Shown here: positions 49,547 to 59,715 of the stretch, one piece after another
Layout: the number at the start of each line of letters is the position of its first letter
Position numbering within the stretch: the first letter of the stretch is position 1
Translations under genes and position numbers: made by a program
Notes under the pieces: model-generated
Told to the model about the DNA's origin: nothing
The model's input: the letters and a program-made list of their open reading frames with translations, nothing else
The model's database searches: none
DNA from: Hydrogenophaga flava NBRC 102514
GTDB lineage: Bacteria > Pseudomonadota > Gammaproteobacteria > Burkholderiales > Burkholderiaceae_C
Assembly: GCF_001571145.1 (NCBI RefSeq)
Contig: NZ_BCTF01000019.1
Span: 1 to 64,000 of the forward strand
DNA length: 64,000 nucleotides
Direction: 5' to 3'

Positions 49547-51394
49547 TTAGCCCTTCTGCGTCAGCCAGGCCCTCCAGCCACCAAGCTGCGTGATCTCGGT
49601 CCCGCCCTCCACCCCGATCGCCTCACACACAAACCCGCTGACCCAGCTGCCATCGGCCAGCTTCACCTTGCCGATGCCCAGCGGCGCGGGGATGCCGTCG
49701 ACGAAGCTGCCGAAGTGTTCGGCGGGCAGTTCCCACACTTCCATGTCGATAGCGGCGCCGCCTTCGTTGACGCGCACCATGCCGGGCCGCTGGACCGGGC
49801 CGCCGGCGAGGGCGTAGAACCTGTATTCGGGTGCGGACTGCACCGCGCCGAGCAGGCGCGCGCCGCGTTGTGTGAGTTGCCAGTTGAGCGGCAGGCCGCT
49901 GAGGTGTGCGCCGCAGACCGCAACCTTGACGGTACCGGCGGTGTTGCTGCCTTTGGGCAGATCGGTGCTGTTGATGGCGGGGGTGTCGGCCAGCGGTGCG
50001 GTGGTGGCGCCGAGTGACAGCGCGGCCTGCGCGCGATGGAAGCGGTCGGCCAGGCGCAGCAGGGGCACGTCCTTGAACGCGGGCGCGGCCAGGGTCACGC
50101 CCCAGGGCAGGCCTTGCGCGTCGCCGCTGGCCTGGAAGCCGGCGGGCACCGCGACGGCGGCGTAGTCCAGCAGGTTCATGAAGTTGGTGTAGTGGCCCAG
50201 GTTGCTGTTCAGGCGGATCGGGTCGGCCTGCATGTAGGCGATGCGGTAGATCGTCCCCGCCGTCGGCGTGAGCAGGCAGTCGATGTCTTTCCACACGGCG
50301 TCGCACACGCGCTTGAGCGCCTTGAGCTTGTAGCTCGCGGCGAAGGCGTCGGCCGCGGTCTTGCTCTTGCCGCCTTCGATGATGCTGCGCACGGGCGGGA
50401 ACACGGCTTCGGGCTGCGCTTCGATGAAGTCCTTGATCGCGACGTAGCGCTCGGCGACCCAGGGGCCTTCGTAGAGCAGGCGCGCGGCGTCGAGGAAGGG
50501 CGCGAGGTCGACCTCGACCGCGGTGCCGCCGAGGGCGTGGAGGCGCTCGATGCTCTGCGCGAACAGCGCGACGACCGCTTCGTTGCCGAAGAAGTTGAGG
50601 TCTTGCGGGCGCGGCACGCCAAAGCGGAAGGCGCCGGCCGAGAAGTCGACGCCGAAGGGCTTGGCGGCGCGGCTGAAGGCGTCGGCTTCGTCGGGCACAG
50701 CGGCCACGGCCAGCACGGCCTGCGCGTCGGCGGCGGTGAGGGCGAAGATGGACACCGTGTCCACCGACCGGCAGGCCGGCACCACGCCGATGGCCGAGAG
50801 CAGGCCGATGGTGGGCTTGAGGCCGATGAGGTTGTTGAAGCTGGCGGGCACGCGGCCCGAGCCGGCCGTGTCGGTGCCCAGCGAGAAGCTGACCCAGCCC
50901 TTGGCCACGCTCACGGCCGAGCCGCTGCTGGAGCCGCCCGAAACAAAGTCGGGGTTGAAGGCGTTGCGGCAGGCGCCGTAGGGTGAGCGGGTGCCGTTGA
51001 GGCCGGTGGCGAACTGGTCGAGGTTGGCCTTGCCCAGCGGCACGGCGCCGGCCGCGATGAGCTGCTGCACGAGAAAGGCGCTCTCCGTGGGCGTGTAGGC
51101 GTATTCGGGGCAGCCCGCGGTGGTGGGGATGTGCGCGAGGTCGATGTTGTCCTTGAGCGCGAAGGGCACGCCGTACAGCGGCAGGCTGGCCGGGTCCACG
51201 CCGTCAGCACTTTCCAAACGGGCGACATAGGGCTCGATCTCCGCGTCGGTCAGGCGGTGGATGAAGGCGTGGTTCGCGTCGCTCGCGCAGCGGCGCATGG
51301 CTTCGGCGATGACGGCGCGCACCGGGGTGCCGGCGGCGTAGGCGGCGCGCAGGCTGGCGAGGTCGAAGGACAGGTCCTGGAGGTGGGTGGTCAT
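49547..51394 (-). CDS. atzF: Allophanate hydrolase
   Basis: This 615-residue enzyme has an amidase-signature domain (residues 1-460) with the Ser-cisSer-Lys triad in PFALKDNIDL, SGGSSSGSAVSVA and GTDTAGSGRVPA, followed by the C-terminal domain (from about 480) found in full-length allophanate hydrolases. It converts allophanate to ammonia and CO2. It is the last gene of the guanidine operon, 26 bases after the carboxylase, where it completes nitrogen release. The ATG at 51394 follows a GCGGAG site. Confidence 0.95.
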   Translation of the reverse strand: MTTHLQDLSFDLASLRAAYAAGTPVRAVIAEAMRRCASDANHAFIHRLTDAEIEPYVARLESADGVDPASLPLYGVPFALKDNIDLAHIPTTAGCPEYAYTPTESAFLVQQLIAAGAVPLGKANLDQFATGLNGTRSPYGACRNAFNPDFVSGGSSSGSAVSVAKGWVSFSLGTDTAGSGRVPASFNNLIGLKPTIGLLSAIGVVPACRSVDTVSIFALTAADAQAVLAVAAVPDEADAFSRAAKPFGVDFSAGAFRFGVPRPQDLNFFGNEAVVALFAQSIERLHALGGTAVEVDLAPFLDAARLLYEGPWVAERYVAIKDFIEAQPEAVFPPVRSIIEGGKSKTAADAFAASYKLKALKRVCDAVWKDIDCLLTPTAGTIYRIAYMQADPIRLNSNLGHYTNFMNLLDYAAVAVPAGFQASGDAQGLPWGVTLAAPAFKDVPLLRLADRFHRAQAALSLGATTAPLADTPAINSTDLPKGSNTAGTVKVAVCGAHLSGLPLNWQLTQRGARLLGAVQSAPEYRFYALAGGPVQRPGMVRVNEGGAAIDMEVWELPAEHFGSFVDGIPAPLGIGKVKLADGSWVSGFVCEAIGVEGGTEITQLGGWRAWLTQKG

Positions 51395-51420
51395 GGTGGG
51401 CTCCGCTGATTTGGTTTTGT

Positions 51421-54400
51421 TCATTTTTCGGTGACGAGAACCAGCACGTCCTGGCCGGCGGCCACGGGCGCGCCTTCGCGGCACATGAGGCGGTGCACGG
51501 TGGCGTCGTGCGGGGCGAGCACGCTGAATTCCATCTTCATGGACTCGACGACGAGCAGCACGTCGCCGGCGGCCACGCGCTGGCCTTCGCTGACCAGCAC
51601 CTTCCACACGCTGCCGGGCACGCTGCTGGCCAGCGGGCGGCCACCGGGCGGCAGGTCCAGCTCGACGCTGGCGTCGGCCGAGGCCACGTCAACGTCGCCC
51701 GCGTAGGTGAGCTGGCCGCTCGCGGCCCAGCGCTCGCGCTCGGCGTCGAAGGCGGCCTGCTGCTGCGCCTTGAAGGCGCCGATGCTGGTGGCGTTGTCGG
51801 CCAGGAAGCGGCGGTAGTCGCGCAGGCTGAAGCTGGTCTCTTCGATCTGCAGCGCGTAGCCGCCGTGCGGGAAGGCGGCGCGGATGCGCAGCAGCTCGTC
51901 CTGGTCCACCGGCACGAAGCGGATCTGGTCAAAGAAGCGCAGCAGCCAGGGCTGCTCGAACACGGAGCCGGGCTCACCGTGGCGCCAGCGGTTCCACATC
52001 TGCAGCGTGCGGCCCACGAACTGGTAGCCGCCGGGGCCTTCCATGCCGTAGACGCAGAGGTAGGCGCCGCCGATGCCGACGGCGTTCTCTGGCGTCCAGG
52101 TGCGCGCGGGGTTGTACTTGGTGGTCACCAGGCGGTGGCGCGGGTCCACCGGCGTGGCCACCGGCGCGCCCAGGTACACGTCGCCCAGGCCCAGCACCAG
52201 GTAGCTGGCGTCGAACACGACTTTGAACACATCGTCGATGCGGTCCAGCCCGTTGATGCGGCGGATGAACTCGATGTTGCTCGGGCACCAGGGCGCGTCG
52301 GGCCGCACCGACTGCATGTACTTCTCGATCGCCAGTTTGGTCTGCGGGTCGTCCCAGCTGAGCGGCAGGTGCACGATGCGGCTGGGCACTTCCATGTCGT
52401 CGACGGCGGGCAGCGCGGCCTCGGCCTCGACCAGCACCTTCAGCAACTCGGCGCGCGAGACCTTGGCGGGGTCGAAGTGCAGCTGCAGCGAACGGATGCC
52501 GGGCGTCATGTCGACGATGCCGGGCAGGGTGCCCGCTGCCATGCGCGCTTGCAGCGCCTGCATGAGCACGTGCACACGCAGGCGCAGTTCGATGTCGAGC
52601 ACCAGCGGGCCGAACTCGACCAGCAGGTAACGGTCGCCGGCCTGGCGCACCACCATGGCGGGCACGGCCTCGTCTTCGCGCGCGGGGTCGGCCAGGACGA
52701 TGGGTGTGGGGTGGGCGGTGGCGTCGTCGGCCGGCGTGGCGGGCAGGGCCTGCGTGAGCGAGGTCAGCGCGGCCTCGACAGACGCACTGCGCGCGAGTGC
52801 TTCATCGAGCGAGAGGCGGTGGAAGCGCACCGTGTCGCCGGGGCGCAGCTGGCCGAGCTTCCAGAGTTCGGCGTTGATCACCACGGCGGGGCAGACGAAG
52901 CCGCCGAGGCTGGGGCCGTCGGGGCCGAGGATGACCGGCATGTCGCCGGTGAAGTCGATGGCGCCAATGGCGTAGGCGTTGTCGTGGATGTTCGAGGGGT
53001 GCAAGCCGGCCTCGCCACCGTCAGCACGCGCCCACTGCGGCTTGGGGCCGATCAGGCGCACGCCGGTGCGGCTGGAGTTGTAGTGCACCTCCCAGTCGGT
53101 GGCGAAGAAGGTGGTGACGTCATCGGGTGTGAAAAAGTCGGGCGCGCCGTGCGGGCCGTAGAGCACGCCCACATCCCAGTGGTGGGTGAAGGCGGGCACG
53201 GTGTCGCCGGACACGCTCACGCCCGCGGTGCCGGCGCCCGGCGCGGCCAGGTGCAGCACGTCGCCGGTGCGCAGGTGGCGGCCGGCGTGGCCGCCGAACT
53301 GGCCGAGCGTGAAGGTGCTGCGGCTGCCCAGGTACAGCGGCACGTCGAAGCCGCCGCCGACAGCCAGGCACAGGCGCGCGCCGGCCTCGGCGCGGCCGAT
53401 GGCGAGCACGCTGCCGGCGGGCACGCGGTGGCTCTGCCACTGGGCAAGCGGCGCGCCGTCGAGCAGCACCTTCACCGGTGCACCGGTCACGGCGATCACG
53501 GCATCCGCGTTGAAGCGCAGCGTGGGGCCGGAGAGCGTGATCTCCAGCGCGGCCGCGTCGTCGGCGTTGCCCACCAGGCGGTTGGCCATGCGGTGGGCGT
53601 AGGCGTCCATGGGGCCGCTGGGCGGCACGCCCACGTCCCAGTGGCCGAGACGGCCCGGCCAGTCCTGCACGCTGGTCTGCACGCCGGGCTCTACCACTTC
53701 GACGGTCGCGGGCCGGAAGTGGAAGCTGTTGAGGAAACGCGTGACTTGCCGGCCTTCGCGGAACACCGGGTCGCGCACCACCTGGCGCAGGTAGCCCAGG
53801 TTGGTCTCGATGCCGGCCAGGCGGGTGGCGGCCAGCGCGGCGTCGAGCTTGACCAGCGCCTGTTCGCGGTCGGGCGCGGTGACGATGAGCTTGGCCAGCA
53901 TGGGGTCGTACCAGGCGGGCACCTCGGTGCCGCGCTCGACCCAGCCGTCCACGCGGGCATGGTGTGGCGCATCTGTGGGGAAGACGACTTCGGTCAGCAA
54001 TCCGGCACTGGGCTGGAAGTTCTTGGCCGGGTCTTCGGCGTACAGCCGCACCTGGATGGACGCGCCCTGCGGCGTGGGCGCGAGTGTGGCCAGCGGCGGC
54101 AGGTCGCCGGCCGCGAGCTGCACCATCCACGCGACCAGATCGACACCGGTGACCTGCTCGGTCACGCCGTGTTCCACCTGCAGGCGGGTGTTGACTTCGA
54201 GGAAATAGAACTGGCCGGTGGCGGCGTCGTAGACGAATTCCACCGTGCCGGCCGAGCGGTAGTTCACCGCCTGCGCGAGGCGCACCGCGGTGGCGTGCAG
54301 CTCGTGGCGCTGCGCGTCGGTCAGGCCCGGCGCGGGCGTCTCTTCGATCACCTTCTGGTTGCGCCGCTGCACCGAACAATCGCGCTCGCCCAGCGCGAGC

Positions 54401-55059
54401 ACCGTGCCCGCGCCGTCGCCGAAGACCTGCACCTCGATGTGGCGCGCCTGCTCGACGTACTTTTCCAGGAACAGGCCAGCGTCCTTGAAGTTGGCGCTGG
54501 CCAGGCGCTGCACCGAGGCGAACGCGTCGCTGAGTTCGTCTTCGCTCCACACCAGGCGCATGCCGATGCCGCCGCCGCCGGCCGTGCTCTTGAGCATGAC
54601 CGGGTAGCCGATGCGCAGCGCCTCGGCGCGGGCCTGCGCCGCGTCGGCCAGCAGGCCGGTGCCGGGCAGCAGCGGCACGCCGCGCTGTTCGGCCAGATCG
54701 CGCGCCGTGTGCTTCAGGCCGAAGGCGCGCATCTGCTCGGGCGTGGGGCCGATGAAGGCGATGCCCGCGTCTTCGCAGGCCTGGGCAAAGCCCGGGTTCT
54801 CCGACAGGAAGCCGTAGCCGGGGTGGATGGCCTCGGCGCCGCAGTCCTTGGCGATCTGCAGGATGCGCTCGGCCCTGAGGTAGCTCTCGGCCGCGGGCGC
54901 GGGGCCGAGCAGGTAAGCCTCGTCGGCCTCGCGCGCATGGCGCGCCTGCGCGTCGGCTTCGGAATACACGGCCACGCTCTGCACGCCCAGGGCTTTGAGC
55001 GTGCGGATGATGCGGCAGGCGATGGCGCCGCGGTTGGCGATCAGGACCTTGCGGAACAT
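51421..55059 (-). CDS. Biotin-dependent guanidine/urea carboxylase
   Basis: This 1212-residue multidomain enzyme has a biotin carboxylase domain at residues 1-450 ([14 protein letters not shown] at the start; ATP-grasp loop [13 protein letters not shown]), a carboxyltransferase of the KipA/KipI type at about 460-1090 and a biotinyl domain at the C-terminus, with biotin on K1175 in VVESMKMEF. The family includes urea and guanidine carboxylases. The guanidine-I riboswitch upstream and the DUF1989 pair argue that the substrate is guanidine, giving carboxyguanidine. It is full length and lies directly before allophanate hydrolase. Confidence 0.93.
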   Translation of the reverse strand: MFRKVLIANRGAIACRIIRTLKALGVQSVAVYSEADAQARHAREADEAYLLGPAPAAESYLRAERILQIAKDCGAEAIHPGYGFLSENPGFAQACEDAGIAFIGPTPEQMRAFGLKHTARDLAEQRGVPLLPGTGLLADAAQARAEALRIGYPVMLKSTAGGGGIGMRLVWSEDELSDAFASVQRLASANFKDAGLFLEKYVEQARHIEVQVFGDGAGTVLALGERDCSVQRRNQKVIEETPAPGLTDAQRHELHATAVRLAQAVNYRSAGTVEFVYDAATGQFYFLEVNTRLQVEHGVTEQVTGVDLVAWMVQLAAGDLPPLATLAPTPQGASIQVRLYAEDPAKNFQPSAGLLTEVVFPTDAPHHARVDGWVERGTEVPAWYDPMLAKLIVTAPDREQALVKLDAALAATRLAGIETNLGYLRQVVRDPVFREGRQVTRFLNSFHFRPATVEVVEPGVQTSVQDWPGRLGHWDVGVPPSGPMDAYAHRMANRLVGNADDAAALEITLSGPTLRFNADAVIAVTGAPVKVLLDGAPLAQWQSHRVPAGSVLAIGRAEAGARLCLAVGGGFDVPLYLGSRSTFTLGQFGGHAGRHLRTGDVLHLAAPGAGTAGVSVSGDTVPAFTHHWDVGVLYGPHGAPDFFTPDDVTTFFATDWEVHYNSSRTGVRLIGPKPQWARADGGEAGLHPSNIHDNAYAIGAIDFTGDMPVILGPDGPSLGGFVCPAVVINAELWKLGQLRPGDTVRFHRLSLDEALARSASVEAALTSLTQALPATPADDATAHPTPIVLADPAREDEAVPAMVVRQAGDRYLLVEFGPLVLDIELRLRVHVLMQALQARMAAGTLPGIVDMTPGIRSLQLHFDPAKVSRAELLKVLVEAEAALPAVDDMEVPSRIVHLPLSWDDPQTKLAIEKYMQSVRPDAPWCPSNIEFIRRINGLDRIDDVFKVVFDASYLVLGLGDVYLGAPVATPVDPRHRLVTTKYNPARTWTPENAVGIGGAYLCVYGMEGPGGYQFVGRTLQMWNRWRHGEPGSVFEQPWLLRFFDQIRFVPVDQDELLRIRAAFPHGGYALQIEETSFSLRDYRRFLADNATSIGAFKAQQQAAFDAERERWAASGQLTYAGDVDVASADASVELDLPPGGRPLASSVPGSVWKVLVSEGQRVAAGDVLLVVESMKMEFSVLAPHDATVHRLMCREGAPVAAGQDVLVLVTEK

Positions 55060-55139
55060 GGGCTCTCCGGTGGCAGGCCGTCCTGCCGAGGGGTGTCGCG
55101 CAGCAGGCCGTCCTGCTGGCCGGTTTCACAAGGGTTCGG

Positions 55140-55808
55140 TCAGGCGGGGTTCCACACCAGGAGCTGGATCGGCGTGGGGTTGTAGGCGTTGCAGGGGTTG
55201 TTGAGCTGCGGGCAGTTGCTGATGAGCACCCACAGGTCCATCTCGGCGCGCATCTCCACGTACTTGCCCGGGCCGGACACGCCGTCGTCGAACTTCAGCC
55301 CGCCTTCGCCGGTCACTGGCACGTTCATGAAGAAGTTGATGTTGGGCACCAGGTCGCGCTTGGTGAGGCCCATGTCGGCGCGCTGCAGCGCAATCAGGTA
55401 GTTGTCGCGGCAGCTGTGCATGAACTTCTTCTGCAGTGCGTAGCGCACGGTGTTGCTCTCGGCCGCGCAGGCGCCGCCGAGCGTGTCGTGCCGGCCGCAG
55501 GTGTCGGCCACGATGGTGAGCATGGGCCGCGCGTCGTTGCTGCGGATGACCGAGCCGGTGGTCAGGTAGATGCCGCCCTGGTGCAGCATGGTGTCGGTGG
55601 CGCTGTAGTGCTCGGCCAGGTCGTCGCGGTTGTAGAAGATCACGTCGGCGGCCTGGTTGCCTTCCAGGTCGACGATGCGCAGGGTCTGGCCCTGATTGAC
55701 CGCAAACAGGATGGGCTCGCCCGCGGGGTGGCGCTGGTTGAGCACGGCATTCGCCGGGTCGAGCGCGCTTTCCTGGATGCGGATGTCGGTGGCGGTGGTG
55801 GCGTTCAT
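55140..55808 (-). CDS. Carboxyguanidine deiminase-type subunit (DUF1989)
   Basis: This 222-residue DUF1989 protein was long annotated as urea-carboxylase-associated. Characteristic segments are LRIVDLEGNQAADVIFYN (about residue 47), NINFFMNVPV (about 150) and the metal-type cysteine segment SNCPQLNNPCNAYNPTPI near the end. Together with the next, paralogous gene it should form the heteromeric enzyme that converts carboxyguanidine to allophanate, linking the carboxylase to allophanate hydrolase. The ATG at 55808 lies 17 bases after its partner's stop. Confidence 0.85.
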   Translation of the reverse strand: MNATTATDIRIQESALDPANAVLNQRHPAGEPILFAVNQGQTLRIVDLEGNQAADVIFYNRDDLAEHYSATDTMLHQGGIYLTTGSVIRSNDARPMLTIVADTCGRHDTLGGACAAESNTVRYALQKKFMHSCRDNYLIALQRADMGLTKRDLVPNINFFMNVPVTGEGGLKFDDGVSGPGKYVEMRAEMDLWVLISNCPQLNNPCNAYNPTPIQLLVWNPA

Positions 55809-55825
55809 CTTTGAATCTCCCTCGT

Positions 55826-56680
55826 TCACAGGTACAGGACATCCGAGTTGTGCAGCGCCCGCGCGTTCTCGGGGCGGAAGGCGCGGCAGGCGTCGTTGGC
55901 CGGCGCGGGGCCGCAGCGCCAGGCCAGCAGGCCGACCTTCTTCGGCGCCCACTCAGGGGCAGGGTCCAGCGGGTGCGGCGCGCTGGAGACGGCGACGATC
56001 ACGTCCATGTCGAAGCGCAGCTCGACGAAGTCGCCCGCGCGGCTGTGGTCCTTCGCGAAATGAAAGCGGCCCTGTTCGTCGACGCTGACCTTGCTGAACA
56101 GGTTGACCGGCGCCACGAGGTCGCGCTTGGTCAGGCCGTACTTGCCGATCTCGATCAGCAGCCCGTCCTTGCCCGAGCGGTGCATGGCGTTGCGCACCTG
56201 TTCGTAGGGCAGCGCGCCGTACTTCGCGTCCATCAGCTCGTTGTCCAGCAGCGCGCCCAGCGGGTCGTGCCAGCCCAGGCTGTCGGCCGTGACGCTGGCC
56301 ATGCTGCGGCCCATGTCGCTCATCAGCACATGGCCCTTGCCGTAGTGCGCGGTGTGCTGCGCCTTGAGGCTGTCGGGCATGTTGTAGCGCTCGAGTTTTT
56401 CCAGCGCGGAGTACATGACCACGCTCACGTTGGCGCCAGCTTCCAGCGCGACGAAGCGGATCGCGCTGCCGCGCGGCATGCGCCAGCCCCAGTGGCTGCC
56501 GCCGGGCATCACCTCGCTCCACATGGCGTGGCCGGTGTGCACCCCCGCCAGCGCGGCTTGCGGAAAACGCTGCCACAGCGCGGGCGCGTCGACCGGCATG
56601 GCGGCCGGCGGGTTGGAGGGGATCACGCTCAGCGGGTCGGTGAGCGTCTCGGGAACGGGGTAGGTGTGGGTGGGGCTCAT
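55826..56680 (-). CDS. Carboxyguanidine deiminase-type subunit (DUF1989)
   Basis: This 284-residue paralogue of the preceding DUF1989 protein is longer at the N-terminus. Marks are GGSHWGWRMPRGSAIRFVALEAGANVSVVMYS (about residues 60-92), KYGLTKRDLVAPVNLFSKV and the final CGPAPANDACRAFRPENARAL with two cysteines. As the partner of the 222-residue protein it is inferred to form the carboxyguanidine deiminase. The ATG at 56680 follows a GGAGAC site, 19 bases after the ATPase gene. Confidence 0.85.
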   Translation of the reverse strand: MSPTHTYPVPETLTDPLSVIPSNPPAAMPVDAPALWQRFPQAALAGVHTGHAMWSEVMPGGSHWGWRMPRGSAIRFVALEAGANVSVVMYSALEKLERYNMPDSLKAQHTAHYGKGHVLMSDMGRSMASVTADSLGWHDPLGALLDNELMDAKYGALPYEQVRNAMHRSGKDGLLIEIGKYGLTKRDLVAPVNLFSKVSVDEQGRFHFAKDHSRAGDFVELRFDMDVIVAVSSAPHPLDPAPEWAPKKVGLLAWRCGPAPANDACRAFRPENARALHNSDVLYL

Positions 56681-56699
56681 GGGGGGTCTCCGTTCGGGT

Positions 56700-57560
<861 letters not shown>

Positions 57561-57565
57561 GGCGG

Positions 57566-58462
57566 TCAGCCTTTCAGGTAGAGCCAGGGGAACGCCTTGC
57601 GGTGGGCCAGGCGGAACAGCTGGTCCGTGGCCAGGCCGATCAGGCCGATGACGATGATCCCGGCGAAGATGGTGTCGGTCTGCAGGAAGCGCTGCGCGCG
57701 CAGGATGGCGTAGCCCAGGCCCGAGTTGGCCGCCACCAGCTCGGCCACCACCAGGTAGGTCCAGGCCCAGCCCATGGTGATGCGCAGCGTGTCCAGCAGC
57801 GCGGGCTTGGCGCTGGGCAGGATCACCTTTTCGATCAGCTCGGCGCGGCTGGCGCCCATGGTCTGCGCCGCCTCGACCTGCGCGGCCGGCACGCGCCGCA
57901 CATCCTCGGCCACCATCAGCACCATCTGGAAGAAGGTGCCGATGAAGATGATGGCGATCTTGGAACCTTCGTCGATGCCCACCCACAGCATCACCAGCGG
58001 GATGAAGGCCACCGCCGGCATGTAGCGGATGAAATCGGTCAGCGGCTCCAGCAGCGCCTGCACCGAACGGAACGAACCGATGAACAGGCCCAGCGGCAGC
58101 GCGAACACGGCCGAGAGCACAAAGCCCGCGACCACGCGGTAGGTGCTGATCGCCATGTCGTTGAGCAGGTCGTTCTCGGTCAGCCGCGCCCAGAACTTGC
58201 CAAGAACCGCCGCGGGCGAGGGCATGAAGGTCGGGTCCAGCCCGCCCCAGGCGGCCAGCGCGGCCCAGGCCAGCAGCGGCAACACGAGGCCGGAGAGCGC
58301 GAGCACCCAGTAGGCGCGGCGGTTGATGGGCGCGCGCACCGTCCAGAGCGAGGACAGCGGGCGGCGCGGCGGTGGCGGCGCCAAGGGCGCGGGCTGCAGC
58401 GCAGCCGCCTCGGCGACGGGCGCCGGGGCCACCAGCGGAAACGAAGGGGGCGACGTGGACAT
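57566..58462 (-). CDS. ABC transporter permease (guanidine/urea-type importer)
   Basis: This 298-residue permease of the SsuC/TauC group has a Pro/Ala-rich cytoplasmic N-terminus of about 45 residues and about six hydrophobic segments. The EAA loop is QVEAAQTMGASRAELIEKVILPSA (about 195-218). It is the first gene of the guanidine operon, about 65 bases after the riboswitch aptamer, and its ATG follows an AGGAG site that could be masked by the switch. No solute-binding protein gene accompanies it. Confidence 0.92.
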   Translation of the reverse strand: MSTSPPSFPLVAPAPVAEAAALQPAPLAPPPPRRPLSSLWTVRAPINRRAYWVLALSGLVLPLLAWAALAAWGGLDPTFMPSPAAVLGKFWARLTENDLLNDMAISTYRVVAGFVLSAVFALPLGLFIGSFRSVQALLEPLTDFIRYMPAVAFIPLVMLWVGIDEGSKIAIIFIGTFFQMVLMVAEDVRRVPAAQVEAAQTMGASRAELIEKVILPSAKPALLDTLRITMGWAWTYLVVAELVAANSGLGYAILRAQRFLQTDTIFAGIIVIGLIGLATDQLFRLAHRKAFPWLYLKG

Positions 58463-58528
58463 GCGCGGGCTCCTGTTCGGGGGGACGACGGCCAGAGAGG
58501 CTCGCGCAACCGCATCAGCGGCATGCCA

Positions 58529-58647
58529 GCTTCTCCCGGGCTTTTGTCCCTCCGTGGAGCCACACGATCGTGGCCGACCGCTCTCGGACCAGGCGGCGCT
58601 GCGGACTACATATATATGTGTCGGTGTGCAGCGCCCGGAACCCTAGC
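58529..58647 (-). ncRNA. Guanidine-I (ykkC) riboswitch aptamer
   Basis: On the minus strand the hallmark blocks occur in order: GCTAGGGTTCCG (58647-58636), a P1b hairpin with GCGCTGC and GCAGCGC arms, CTGGTCCGAGAGC (58595-58580 region), a G+C-rich stem with ACGATCGT, ACGGAGGGACAAAAGCCCGG and GGGAGAAGC at the 3' end. This is the conserved core of the class that binds guanidinium and turns expression on. The short distance to the first gene and absence of a T-tract suggest translational control. Confidence 0.92.
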
Positions 58648-58706
58648 GGTCATTCAAGGCTGCGAGTCACTGTTTTGGTGCACTCGCCTCTCTGTGCTTT
58701 TGCTTT

Positions 58707-58722
58707 AGCAGGTTTGGTGCCA
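58707..58722 (-). promoter_or_regulatory. Sigma-54-type promoter of the guanidine operon
   Basis: On the minus strand TGGCACCAAACCTGCT matches the -24/-12 consensus with correct spacing and one weak position at the -12 box. Transcription would begin near 58697, about 50 bases before the aptamer. It would place guanidine use under nitrogen control in addition to the riboswitch. Confidence 0.6.
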
Positions 58723-58733
58723 AGGCTGGGTCA

Positions 58734-59165
58734 CTAAAAATGCGTTGGATAGAAGCAAAGCCCCAACAAGGTGACCTCCAACCCCGTACCAACCAACGGC
58801 ACAGTGCCGCCAAGCTCGGTCGACTCGATGCACAGAAACTCTGGCCCGGTCTGCAGATACATGTCCACCAAGCTCACTCCAGAACTGATCGGCATGACGC
58901 TGTGCACTGCGCCCGTGACACAGATGCCGCCTGGAACATCTGCGCTTGCCTTGATGCAGGAGTCTTCATCTTTGAAGCCTGCAGCGATCCGCCAACTTAC
59001 GACTTTCTCGAACCCCAACTCGACAAGACATTCGTGCCCAAGAAGCCGCTGAAGTTCTGACTGCTTTCCGTTCACCAAGGCGTTGAAGAGAAATCTGCCG
59101 TGGCGCACTTGGGCCAAGGTCGTTGATCCGACTTCGTGCTCCAAGCTTTCAATAACGATTGCCAT
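58734..59165 (-). CDS. Hypothetical protein
   Basis: This 143-residue protein is probably all-beta. It has VRHGRFLFNALVNGKQSELQRLLG near the start and GGICVTGAVHSVMPISSGVSLVDMYLQTGPEFLCIES toward the end, alternating hydrophobic strands with no catalytic motif. I do not recognise the family. Composition is A+T-richer than the flanking operons. It ends just upstream of the guanidine operon promoter on the same strand, with no other link to it. Confidence 0.55.
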   Translation of the reverse strand: MAIVIESLEHEVGSTTLAQVRHGRFLFNALVNGKQSELQRLLGHECLVELGFEKVVSWRIAAGFKDEDSCIKASADVPGGICVTGAVHSVMPISSGVSLVDMYLQTGPEFLCIESTELGGTVPLVGTGLEVTLLGLCFYPTHF

Positions 59166-59213
59166 GAAACCGCTTCGTTCGATGATGAATGGCTCCGGAC
59201 GGGTGCTTCACCT

Positions 59214-59582
59214 CTACGGCGTCCGTCCGTAGAGCGCCCCAAACTTGTCTTGGTCAGCCTTGGCCACTGCGATGGCGGATGGCCCTGGAAGTTGATGCTT
59301 GGCAGCAGCTGCCTTGACCTCTTCGGGCGTGGCGAAGCCGTGTTTCAACTCCAGCGCATTGAACAGGTTGACGATGTGCTCCAAGTTGTCCTCCTCGCTC
59401 AGAGCGCCAAGCACCACCCTCACGCCATCCGGTGGATCACCTACCGCTTCTTCAGCAAACCCAATCAATTCTTCTGCACCATTCGCGGTGTTGGCAAACG
59501 ACTTCTCAGCCCAACCGGAATCGGTCTCGACGGCAACGTTGAGCGAGCCCGAAAACACGAGGATGGCGATGATCTTCAACAT
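59214..59582 (-). CDS. Small protein resembling an IS110-type transposase N-terminal domain
   Basis: This 122-residue protein begins after a strong GGAGTGAG ribosome site. The segment order IIAILVFSGSLNVAVE, EKSFANTANGAEELIGF, VRVVLGAL and AKADQDKFGAL loosely follows the DEDD (RuvC-like) N-terminal domain of IS110-family transposases. However, the first catalytic Asp is absent and there is no C-terminal half. It could be a domesticated or decayed fragment, or an unrelated protein; similarity is by eye only. It lies between two other A+T-richer genes. Confidence 0.45.
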   Translation of the reverse strand: MLKIIAILVFSGSLNVAVETDSGWAEKSFANTANGAEELIGFAEEAVGDPPDGVRVVLGALSEEDNLEHIVNLFNALELKHGFATPEEVKAAAAKHQLPGPSAIAVAKADQDKFGALYGRTP

Positions 59583-59715
59583 TTGCTCACTCCAATAAAA
59601 GCATAACTCTTTGAATTTGGGGCATTTGATGCAGCTCAACGCCCATTTTTATGGAGCTCGACTCCGCATCTGTGATGGCCACAAAAACAGCCACAAATAG
59701 CCAAAAACAGTCATT

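Noticed and set aside
51421..55059. Annotation as urea carboxylase of a urea amidolyase system
   Set aside because: The guanidine-I riboswitch and the two DUF1989 genes point to guanidine; urea cannot be excluded as a side substrate, so the call is given as guanidine/urea carboxylase.
58529..58647. Reading the ykkC-type element as the ppGpp or PRPP subtype
   Set aside because: Those subtypes precede amino-acid or purine genes and carry an altered core. The downstream carboxylase/DUF1989 operon fits the guanidine subtype.
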